A DNA stretch of 5,572 nt from Sulfurospirillum sp964441765 (lineage in GTDB: Bacteria > Campylobacterota > Campylobacteria > Campylobacterales > Sulfurospirillaceae): positions 1 to 5,572 of the forward strand of contig CAYTVI010000094.1 of NCBI GenBank assembly GCA_964441765.1, read 5' to 3'. Made by a program: the position numbers and the translations under genes. Below, in pieces: positions 1-5,303 of this stretch (the stretch's first letter is position 1; each line of letters opens with the position of its first letter). Under the pieces are notes generated by a model. That model was not told the DNA's origin, made no database searches, and was given only the letters and a program-made list of their open reading frames with translations.

Positions 1-1121
1 TACCCAAAGTGACTTACCACTTCATAGCGTCCATCTTTTCGTAAAACGGCTAAGTCTGGAAGTTTCACGCCATTAAAGGTCGTATTTTTCACGATGGTGT
101 AGTGAATCATATCTTCAAAAATGAGTTTATCGCCAATCTTTAGAGGTGCATCAAAACTATAATCGCCCATGATGTCTCCCGCCAAACACGTTGGTCCTCC
201 GAGTCGATAAACGTGCGCTTTTTCACCCACTTCGCCAGCCCCTCGAATCACGGCACGATAAGGCATCGCCAAGGTGTCTGGCATATGCGCTTCTGCGGAG
301 ATGTCGAGTATGGCGATATCCATCCCATTGTGCACGATATCAAGCACACTTGCAATGAGTGGTCCTGTCTGCCAACCTACCGCTTCACCCGGTTCCAAAT
401 AGACGGTAATGCCATTGTATCTGGCTCTGAAATCTTTGATAAGTTGAATCAGTCTTTCCACATCGTAATTCGCGCGAGTAATGTGATGACCGCCCCCAAA
501 ATTGACCCATTTCATTTTGGGGATGAGCTCACCAAAACGCGCTTCAAACCCTTTTAAAACAGCCTCCAACGCATCGGCATCTTGTTCACAGAGTGCGTGA
601 AAATGAAGCCCCTCGATGCCCTCAAGTTTGTCGTACTGCATATTTTCTTTGGTAATGCCCAAACGACTGTACATCGCACACGGGTTGTACAAATCAACAG
701 GACTTGCAGAGACTTCTGGATTTAGACGAAGTCCACAGCTCGTTTTTCCTATGGCTTTGTGTTTGTACTTCTCCCATTGGTTAAATGAGTTGAAGATGAG
801 ATGGTCACTCAAAGCGATGACCTCATCGATATCTTCTTCTTTGTACGCAGGCGAATAGGTGCACACAGAGCCTTTAAAAAACTCTTTGGCAAATTTGGCT
901 TCATGCAACCCACTGCACGTACAGCCACTCAAGTACTCATCCACCAATGGAGCAAGTGCTTTAAAAGCAAAGCCTTTGAGGGCAAGTAAAATGGTCGCAC
1001 CCGATTTTTCGGCAACTTCTTTGAGTAACCTAAGGTTTGCCTCTAAAAGTGCCTCTTCACAGACATATGCGGGGGTTTTTATCTCATCTAAAATGGTTTC
1101 TATACGACTAATTTTTTGCAT
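1..1121 (-). CDS. nspC: Carboxynorspermidine/carboxyspermidine decarboxylase NspC (3' end beyond window)
   Basis: PLP-dependent cytosolic enzyme that decarboxylates carboxynorspermidine or carboxyspermidine, the last step of the alternative polyamine pathway. In Campylobacter this route makes spermidine. Read on the minus strand, 373 codons are open to the window edge. The final two bases, TA, probably begin a Tyr codon, because family members typically run to about 380 residues with FGY near the end. It has the alanine-racemase/fold III barrel layout: PLP lysine K49 in LLALKGFAFK, H175 in HFHALCEQ (likely stacks on PLP), phosphate loop GGGHH at 209-213, EPGE at 243-246, catalytic Cys C312 in GGPTCLAGD, and the DMIHYT segment at 337-342. 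The start at 1121 is chosen because GGAG lies six bases upstream. An in-frame ATG at 1133 would add only MEKK and overlaps that ribosome site. The partner carboxynorspermidine dehydrogenase is not in the window. It is transcribed away from the histidine kinase gene. The family is certain; the exact substrate (nor- or spermidine form) is not. Confidence 0.95.
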   Translation of the reverse strand, partial: MQKISRIETILDEIKTPAYVCEEALLEANLRLLKEVAEKSGATILLALKGFAFKALAPLVDEYLSGCTCSGLHEAKFAKEFFKGSVCTYSPAYKEEDIDEVIALSDHLIFNSFNQWEKYKHKAIGKTSCGLRLNPEVSASPVDLYNPCAMYSRLGITKENMQYDKLEGIEGLHFHALCEQDADALEAVLKGFEARFGELIPKMKWVNFGGGHHITRANYDVERLIQLIKDFRARYNGITVYLEPGEAVGWQTGPLIASVLDIVHNGMDIAILDISAEAHMPDTLAMPYRAVIRGAGEVGEKAHVYRLGGPTCLAGDIMGDYSFDAPLKIGDKLIFEDMIHYTIVKNTTFNGVKLPDLAVLRKDGRYEVVSHFG

Positions 1122-1127
1122 CTTTTT

Positions 1128-1131
1128 CTCC
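1128..1131 (-). promoter_or_regulatory. Shine-Dalgarno of nspC
   Basis: GGAG on the minus strand, six bases (AAAAAG) before the ATG at 1121. It decides between that ATG and the in-frame ATG at 1133, whose codons contain the site itself. Confidence 0.7.
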
Positions 1132-1146
1132 ATAATTCATAAAAGC

Positions 1147-1152
1147 AATGTA
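1147..1152 (-). promoter_or_regulatory. Possible -10 box of nspC
   Basis: TACATT on the minus strand, preceded by A/T-rich sequence with no recognisable -35. It would place the transcription start near 1140 and give a leader of roughly 20 bases that contains the GGAG site. The match is weak (4 of 6 to TATAAT) and is offered only because the 78-bp gap must hold a promoter for each direction. Confidence 0.25.
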
Positions 1153-1183
1153 CCATTTTTGGGCTTAATAATTAAAAAAATGG
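1153..1183. repeat. 8-bp inverted repeat in the nspC/kinase divergent promoter region
   Basis: CCATTTTT at 1153-1160 and AAAAATGG at 1176-1183 are perfect inverted copies separated by 15 bases. The right arm touches the extended -10 of the kinase gene and the left arm adjoins the candidate -10 of nspC. It could be an operator for both genes. In such A/T-rich sequence it could equally be chance. Confidence 0.35.
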
Positions 1184-1189
1184 CATAAT
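1181..1189 (+). promoter_or_regulatory. Extended -10 promoter of the histidine kinase gene
   Basis: TGGCATAAT matches the extended -10 pattern TGnTATAAT with one mismatch, preceded by A/T-rich sequence and no clear -35, as is usual in this phylum. Transcription would start near 1196. That leaves only 3-4 bases before the ATG at 1200 but a normal leader of about 31 bases before the TTG at 1227. Confidence 0.5.
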
Positions 1190-1199
1190 TTGAACGTAC

Positions 1200-2795
1200 A
1201 TGACTTTCAACGTATTAGGATATTTTTTGAAACTTTTTTTTATGATGGTGGTGATGCTTCACACCATGGCTTTTTCCGCTCCTTTCCAAATCAATTTTTC
1301 AGAGGAAGAGAAACAGTATCTTCAAAGTAAACCTATCATTCGCGTGTGTGTCAATCCTACACTGGCTCCTTTTGAGTTTTTAACGACCAATGGCGAGTAT
1401 GAAGGGATTGGTGCAGAGCTTTTAAAGCTCGTTGCGCAAAAAACACACCTTAACTTAGAGATTATTCAGACGTATTCATGGGAAGAGAGTTTAGAAAAAG
1501 CACGCAAAAATGAGTGTGACATCCTTAACTTTATCCCACAAACACTCGAATTTAACAAATGGCTTTTATTTACCGAACCTTTATTTCTTGATTATAACGT
1601 GCTTCTCACACGCAGTGAGCACCCCTATATCTCCAATCTAAAAAATCTTCCCACTGCCACACTCGCACTCTCAGAAAATACCACCTTATTTGAACGCCTA
1701 AGTTACACTTTCCCAAACCTCACCATCTTTTCAGTACAAACTGAAGCAGACGCGCTTTTACTGGTTCTCAATCAGAAAATTGACATGACAGTACGCTCAG
1801 GCACCATTATGTCCTATACCTTACGAAAACAAGAGCTTTTAAATCTTAAAATTTCAGGTATCTTAGATGAGTTTCAAACGGCTTATAAGATAGGCATTGT
1901 CAATAAAAATGAGCTTTTACGCGATATTTTAAATAAAGGCATTCAAAGCTTAACCGTTAGCGAGAGGGAAAATATCATCAATCATTACACACCTATTGTC
2001 ATCGATAAAAAAATTGAAAAAGAGGTATGGTATATTTTGATAGCCATCGTACTTACGATTATCATTATTTTGCTCTGGAACTATGCCCTTCGCAAAGAGG
2101 TCAAAAAAGCCATCGCCACCAATCTTTTGAACCAAACCATCATGACACAACAAGCCAAACAAGCAGAACTTGGACAACTCATCGGCAACATCTCTCACCA
2201 ATGGCGAGAACCTCTCTCAAACCTCAGTGGTATTAATTTGATGATGATAGGTTTACTAGAGCACAACAAAAAAGTGGATAAACCTTTTTTGCTCAAAAAT
2301 TTTAAAGAGGTGGAAAACACACTCGATTTCATGTCGCAAACCATGCAAAATTTCCTTGAATTTTACAAACCCTCATGTGTTAAGCAACACTTTACGATTT
2401 ATGAGGCGTTGCAACAAACCCTCTCTTTGGTGGAGACCAATATCCTCTCTTCTAAAATCACCATCGACATCCAAGGAGAGCTTACAGCTCAACTCTATGG
2501 CATCAAAAACGAATTTATGCAAGTATGGCTCAATCTACTCAACAATGCCATCCGTGCTTTTCAACAAAGCGCTGTGAGTGAAAAAGTTATTATGATTACG
2601 ATTCATTCTGAGTCTATGAGCTTTTGCGACAATGCCAAAGGGGCTATTGTAGAAGCTGATTTAACGAAAGGAATGGGACTAAGCATGTGCACTTCTATCT
2701 TAAAAAAGTACAAGAAAAAACTCTCATTTGAAAATACACCTCAAGGGGTATGTATCAAGATTGAACCCTTAAAAGAGGATTTACATCTTTTTTAG
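1200..2795 (+). CDS. Membrane sensor histidine kinase with periplasmic SBP_bac_3-like domain
   Basis: Two-component sensor kinase of 531 residues if started at ATG 1200. Residues 10-27 form a signal peptide or first membrane segment with a plausible AFSA/PF cleavage site. Residues 46-265 resemble a bacterial extracellular solute-binding domain (family 3): IRVCVNPTLAPFEF, then YEGIGAELLKLVA, then DILNFIPQ...FTEP. A hydrophobic helix at 276-294 crosses the inner membrane. The cytoplasmic HisKA helix follows, with phosphoacceptor H333 in IGNISHQWREPL, then an ATPase domain with N-box NLLNNAIRAF (445-454), a G1-like DNAKG (477-481) and a G2-like GMGLS (491-495). Only nine residues separate G1 from G2 and no F-box is visible, so the ATP-lid looks deleted. 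ATG 1200 has no ribosome site; TTG 1227 with AGGA six bases upstream is the likelier start. The stop overlaps the stop of the response regulator encoded on the other strand, its presumed partner. The ligand is unknown. Confidence 0.9.
   Translation: MTFNVLGYFLKLFFMMVVMLHTMAFSAPFQINFSEEEKQYLQSKPIIRVCVNPTLAPFEFLTTNGEYEGIGAELLKLVAQKTHLNLEIIQTYSWEESLEKARKNECDILNFIPQTLEFNKWLLFTEPLFLDYNVLLTRSEHPYISNLKNLPTATLALSENTTLFERLSYTFPNLTIFSVQTEADALLLVLNQKIDMTVRSGTIMSYTLRKQELLNLKISGILDEFQTAYKIGIVNKNELLRDILNKGIQSLTVSERENIINHYTPIVIDKKIEKEVWYILIAIVLTIIIILLWNYALRKEVKKAIATNLLNQTIMTQQAKQAELGQLIGNISHQWREPLSNLSGINLMMIGLLEHNKKVDKPFLLKNFKEVENTLDFMSQTMQNFLEFYKPSCVKQHFTIYEALQQTLSLVETNILSSKITIDIQGELTAQLYGIKNEFMQVWLNLLNNAIRAFQQSAVSEKVIMITIHSESMSFCDNAKGAIVEADLTKGMGLSMCTSILKKYKKKLSFENTPQGVCIKIEPLKEDLHLF
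1217..1229 (+). promoter_or_regulatory. Shine-Dalgarno and probable TTG start of the histidine kinase
   Basis: AGGA at 1217-1220 is followed by six bases and TTG at 1227-1229, codon 10 of the longer frame. Starting here gives MKLFFMMVVMLHTMAFSA, a conventional signal peptide with a lysine at position 2. ATG 1200 has an in-frame TGA at 1191 just upstream, no Shine-Dalgarno, and lies almost on the predicted transcription start. Confidence 0.55.
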
Positions 2796-3466
2796 TGCCC
2801 TAAACGATACCCAGCTTCTGCGATGGTTTGAATAAACTCTTTGCCTACTTTTTTGCGAAAGCGCATTACAAAATTTACAATTGCCTGATCACTCACACAA
2901 TCAAAATTCCAAATACTCTCATACATCATGTCTTTCGTCACAATTCTGTTTTGATTGGCGAGTAAAAGCTCCACAAAAGCAGCCTCTTTTTTGCCAAGCT
3001 CAATAGCAACGCCTTCTTTTGTATAAAGCAATCGATTATTTTGGTCAAAACTGTACCCATTTTTAAGCATCAGATGCGTGCTTGGGGTAAAAAACTGTGC
3101 GCATTTTGTCAGTGTTTCGGTAAACTCTTTGTACTTGATAGGTTTGAGTAAATACGCAACTAAATTCAGAGGAATCGCACGAAAGAGAAACTCCTCATTT
3201 TTATTGCCACTTAAAATGACAATAGGCATGTGAAGGTTGTTTTTGCGAATCGATTCTATAAAATCCAGACCATTTTCATCGCCTAGTTTGATATCACAAA
3301 TAATCATATCAATCTTTTCATCCACAAGAACCTTTTGAGCAGAACCGATGTCCTTGCAATGAAAAATAGCCCCCACAAAAAGTGAAAGTAATGTCATAAA
3401 ATTTTGTGCGAACTCATCATTGTCTTCCACTAATAAAACATTTTTATTTTTCAATACCGTCATCAT
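2792..3466 (-). CDS. OmpR-family response regulator (REC plus winged helix)
   Basis: DNA-binding response regulator of 224 residues, a usual length for the family. The receiver domain (about 8-122) has the acidic pair E14-D15, phosphoacceptor D58 in IICDIKLGDENG, switch residue S86 in VILSG, aromatic Y105, and K108 in LLKPI, so it looks fully functional. The C-terminal winged helix (about 134-223) has the LGKKEAAFVELLLAN helix, a recognition helix around SDQAIVNFVMRFRKKV, and the closing hairpin IAEAGYRL. Two ATGs (3466 and 3463) are in frame. AGGTG at 3472-3476 lies five bases from the first and eight from the second, so either is possible. It converges on the sensor kinase, presumably its partner, with a 4-bp overlap of stop codons. 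It diverges from the CstA-family transporter gene across a 323-bp region with strong repeats, which makes that transporter the most obvious target. Control of the transporter is inferred. Confidence 0.92.
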   Translation of the reverse strand: MMTVLKNKNVLLVEDNDEFAQNFMTLLSLFVGAIFHCKDIGSAQKVLVDEKIDMIICDIKLGDENGLDFIESIRKNNLHMPIVILSGNKNEEFLFRAIPLNLVAYLLKPIKYKEFTETLTKCAQFFTPSTHLMLKNGYSFDQNNRLLYTKEGVAIELGKKEAAFVELLLANQNRIVTKDMMYESIWNFDCVSDQAIVNFVMRFRKKVGKEFIQTIAEAGYRLGH

Positions 3467-3536
3467 GGCACACCTATCTTAAATTTTTCTTGTTTCAATT
3501 TGTTACATTGTGTATCTAAAATGCTTTTATTTTAAT

Positions 3537-3622
3537 AAAAAACACTTTTTTGCACACTATCCCGCAATTTCAGTGCTCATTGTATCTCCTAAAGTGTAAT
3601 GAATGGTTTAAAAAAACACTTT
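3537..3622. repeat. 12-bp direct repeat AAAAAACACTTT with one inverted partial copy
   Basis: AAAAAACACTTT occurs at 3537-3548 and again at 3611-3622, 74 bases apart (about seven helical turns). The inverse AAAGTGT lies at 3591-3597 and forms a 7-bp inverted repeat with 3616-3622. Function is unknown. It could be a second regulator's site or low-complexity coincidence. Confidence 0.4.
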
Positions 3623-3641
3623 GATTCCTTTTTATCATACG

Positions 3642-3692
3642 TATCTCACCTATATCTCACTTTTAAAAAAGAGCGATGATATAGGTGAGATA
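3642..3692. repeat. 15-bp perfect inverted repeat with tandem TATCTCAC sites (putative operator)
   Basis: TATCTCACCTATATC (3642-3656) and GATATAGGTGAGATA (3678-3692) are perfect inverse copies around a 21-base spacer. Within the left part TATCTCAC occurs twice in direct orientation (3642-3649 and 3653-3660), 11 bases start to start, about one DNA turn. That is the usual geometry of OmpR/PhoB-type regulator sites. A third copy is inverted at 3685-3692. The right arm covers the -35 area of the TATAAT box at 3702. There is no T-tract after it, and it lies upstream of the promoter, so it is not a terminator. Binding by the adjacent response regulator is inferred. Confidence 0.75.
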
Positions 3693-3701
3693 TGCCCGCC
3701 G

Positions 3702-3707
3702 TATAAT
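3702..3707 (+). promoter_or_regulatory. -10 box of cstA promoter
   Basis: Perfect TATAAT in a locally GC-rich setting (CCCGCCG just upstream). Transcription would start near 3714 and give a leader of about 76 bases. There is no good -35 at 17-18 bases upstream. That position is occupied by the right arm of the inverted repeat, as expected for an activator-dependent or repressor-blocked promoter. Confidence 0.65.
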
Positions 3708-3758
3708 GAGCAAAGTCGAGCAAAATGGCGTTTGCTTTATTGTATCAATAGAGCAAAA
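3708..3758 (+). repeat. Three GAGCAAA repeats and small hairpin in the cstA leader
   Basis: GAGCAAA appears at 3708-3714, 3718-3724 and 3751-3757. The second copy can pair through AGCAAA (3719-3724) with TTTGCT (3731-3736) around a six-base loop. A frame of eight codons (ATG 3725 to TAG 3751) spans the hairpin but has no ribosome site. The repeats could be part of leader-level control or a second binding site. The hairpin is weak. Confidence 0.4.
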
Positions 3759-3777
3759 CACCTAATAAAAATTAACC

Positions 3778-3784
3778 AAGGAGG
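3778..3784 (+). promoter_or_regulatory. Strong Shine-Dalgarno of cstA (GTG start)
   Basis: AAGGAGG, an essentially complete anti-16S match, ends five bases before GTG at 3790. It fixes the GTG as the start and suggests that translation is efficient once the gene is transcribed. Confidence 0.85.
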
Positions 3785-3789
3785 TTAGT

Positions 3790-5250
3790 GTGATTACCTT
3801 TTTATGTTGTGTGGCATTGCTAGTCATAGCCTATTTCACGTACGGTAAATTTGTTGAGAAAACATTTGGTATGGATGCGCATCGTCCAACTCCTGCCATC
3901 ACCCAAGCAGATGGTATTGACTTTGTACCGATGAGTACAAAAAAAGTCTATCTCATTCAGTTTCTTAACATTGCAGGTCTTGGACCCATTTATGGTCCCA
4001 TTTTAGGAGCATTGTATGGTCCTATTGCGTTTGTGTGGATTATTTTAGGCTCTATCTTTGCGGGTGGTGTGCATGATTATATGGCAGGGATGATGTCGGT
4101 TCGCAACAAAGGGAAAAGTCTTCCAGAACTGACAGGAACCTATCTTGGAGAAGGAAGCCGTTATGCGATGCTGTTTGTGAGCATCATGCTTTTACTCTTT
4201 GTAGGAGTTGTTTTTATCGTGGGACCTGCGGCACTTATGGCAAACCTAACGTTTGAAACAGGCGGTCCTAGCGTCTTTGCAGGTACACCTTTGGAGAGCA
4301 AAACATTTTGGGTAGCGGTTATTTTTGTCTACTACTTTGCTTCAACGATTTTTCCTATCGATAAAATTATCGGTCGATTTTACCCGTTCTTTGGCGCCGT
4401 ACTGATGTTTATGGCGATTGGCGTGGGTGGAGCGATGATTTTTCATGGTTTGGCAATTCCAGAGATTACCAGTTGGGCTGATTTTACCCATCCTAAAGGA
4501 ACACCAATTTGGCCAGGACTCTTCTTTACCATTAGTTGTGGAGCACTCAGTGGTTTTCATGCCACCCAATCCCCACTCATGGCACGTACCCTCAAAAATG
4601 AAAAAAATGGTCGTACCGTCTTTTACGGAGCGATGATTACGGAAGGTGTAATTGCGATGATTTGGGCAGGAGTGGGTATGGCGTACTTTCCTGATGGCAT
4701 TGCAGGACTCAATGCTGTTTTAGCAAAAGGCGGACCAGGTCTTGTGGTCAATGAAATTACTGTGGGGTATCTGGGTATTTTTGGAGGTCTTCTTGCGATT
4801 TTAGGGGTTATCGCGGCTCCTATTACTTCAGGAGATACTGCGTTTCGTGCGATTCGTCTTACCATTGCCGATAGATTTAACATCTCTCAAGTCGGCACCA
4901 AAAATAGATTGCTGATTTCACTTCCTATCTTTGCGATTGCTTTTTTCATCACGCAAATCAATTTTGCCGTCATTTGGAAATATTTCACCTTCTCAAACCA
5001 AATGTTAGCCGCTTTTGTTCTGTGGACAGCCGTAGCCTACCTTTATAAAAATGGACGTAACATCTGGATTGCGGCTCTTCCTGGTGCATTGCTCACGGGT
5101 ACACTTGTCGGCTATGTTCTCACCGCTCCAGAGTTTCCATTTGCAGCAGGTTACAGTGTAGCAACCACATCGGCGATGGCAACCTCTTTGGCGATCATTC
5201 TTTACCTTGTCACATTGATGGCAAAAAGCCGTAAAAAAGCACTTGTTTAA
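3790..5250 (+). CDS. cstA: CstA/BtsT-family carbon starvation transporter, short form
   Basis: Polytopic inner-membrane carrier of 486 residues, almost entirely hydrophobic helices and short loops. Characteristic CstA segments are visible in order: GLGPIYGPILGALYGP (63-78), GGVHDY (92-97), GALSGFHATQSPLMARTLKN (251-270), GDTAFRAIRLTIAD (348-361) and WKYFTFSNQMLAA (396-408). In E. coli the family includes CstA (peptide and pyruvate uptake on starvation) and BtsT (pyruvate:proton symport), both about 700 residues. This protein belongs to the shorter class of roughly 480-500 residues. The substrate cannot be read from sequence; pyruvate, peptides or amino acids are all possible. GTG at 3790 has a perfect ribosome site. 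No YbdD/YjiX-type small gene, which often follows long cstA genes, is present; a terminator follows directly. The divergent response regulator and the repeats upstream suggest control by the adjacent two-component system. The symbol denotes the family, not proven equivalence to E. coli CstA. Confidence 0.93.
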   Translation: MITFLCCVALLVIAYFTYGKFVEKTFGMDAHRPTPAITQADGIDFVPMSTKKVYLIQFLNIAGLGPIYGPILGALYGPIAFVWIILGSIFAGGVHDYMAGMMSVRNKGKSLPELTGTYLGEGSRYAMLFVSIMLLLFVGVVFIVGPAALMANLTFETGGPSVFAGTPLESKTFWVAVIFVYYFASTIFPIDKIIGRFYPFFGAVLMFMAIGVGGAMIFHGLAIPEITSWADFTHPKGTPIWPGLFFTISCGALSGFHATQSPLMARTLKNEKNGRTVFYGAMITEGVIAMIWAGVGMAYFPDGIAGLNAVLAKGGPGLVVNEITVGYLGIFGGLLAILGVIAAPITSGDTAFRAIRLTIADRFNISQVGTKNRLLISLPIFAIAFFITQINFAVIWKYFTFSNQMLAAFVLWTAVAYLYKNGRNIWIAALPGALLTGTLVGYVLTAPEFPFAAGYSVATTSAMATSLAIILYLVTLMAKSRKKALV

Positions 5251-5256
5251 TAAAGG

Positions 5257-5295
5257 GCGTTACATGTAAAATCTTTTACATGTAACGCTTCTTTT
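5257..5295 (+). terminator. Rho-independent terminator after cstA
   Basis: GCGTTACATGTAAAA (5257-5271) and TTTTACATGTAACGC (5274-5288) form a perfect 15-bp stem with a two-base centre (in practice a tetraloop or larger), followed by TTCTTTT. It starts seven bases after the cstA stop. Each arm also contains the palindrome TTACATGTAA (5260-5269 and 5276-5285). The T-tract is imperfect and runs directly into the ribosome site of the next gene. Confidence 0.85.
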
Positions 5296-5303
5296 AAAGG
5301 TCT

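Larger units (their letters stand above)
3467..3789. other. 323-bp regulatory region between response regulator and cstA
   Basis: A/T-rich non-coding stretch that must hold the promoters of two divergent genes. The cstA side carries a 15-bp inverted repeat, tandem TATCTCAC sites, a perfect TATAAT, repeated GAGCAAA in the leader and a strong Shine-Dalgarno, each listed separately. The response-regulator side holds a 12-bp direct repeat and two tiny open frames with ribosome-site-like sequences, but no -10 box clear enough to call. TATCTC-like variants at 3513-3520 (TATCTAAA) and 3583-3590 (TATCTCCT) may be weaker copies of the operator motif. No RNA gene or riboswitch was recognised. Confidence 0.8.

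Noticed and set aside
213..1188. Several plus-strand open frames (213-557, 616-858, 801-989, 859-1188)
   Set aside because: They lie antisense to nspC, whose minus-strand frame runs unbroken with all catalytic motifs; the translated products have no family-like features.
1950..2577. Minus-strand frame 1950-2201 and plus-strand frames 2027-2236 and 2356-2577
   Set aside because: They overlap the histidine kinase in other frames, across its membrane segment, H-box and N-box; no ribosome sites or recognisable domains.
3642..3692. Inverted repeat as a terminator for one of the flanking genes
   Set aside because: It lies upstream of both divergent genes, its arms are A/T-rich with a 21-base spacer, and no T-tract follows in either direction.
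3725..3751. Eight-codon leader peptide MAFALLYQ before cstA
   Set aside because: It has no Shine-Dalgarno, starts only about 11 bases from the predicted transcription start, and shows no run of regulatory codons; kept only as a remark in the leader-repeat entries.
4342..4883. Frames 4342-4569 (minus), 4445-4636 (plus) and 4623-4883 (minus)
   Set aside because: Shadows of the cstA coding region, which has continuous conserved transporter motifs across this stretch.
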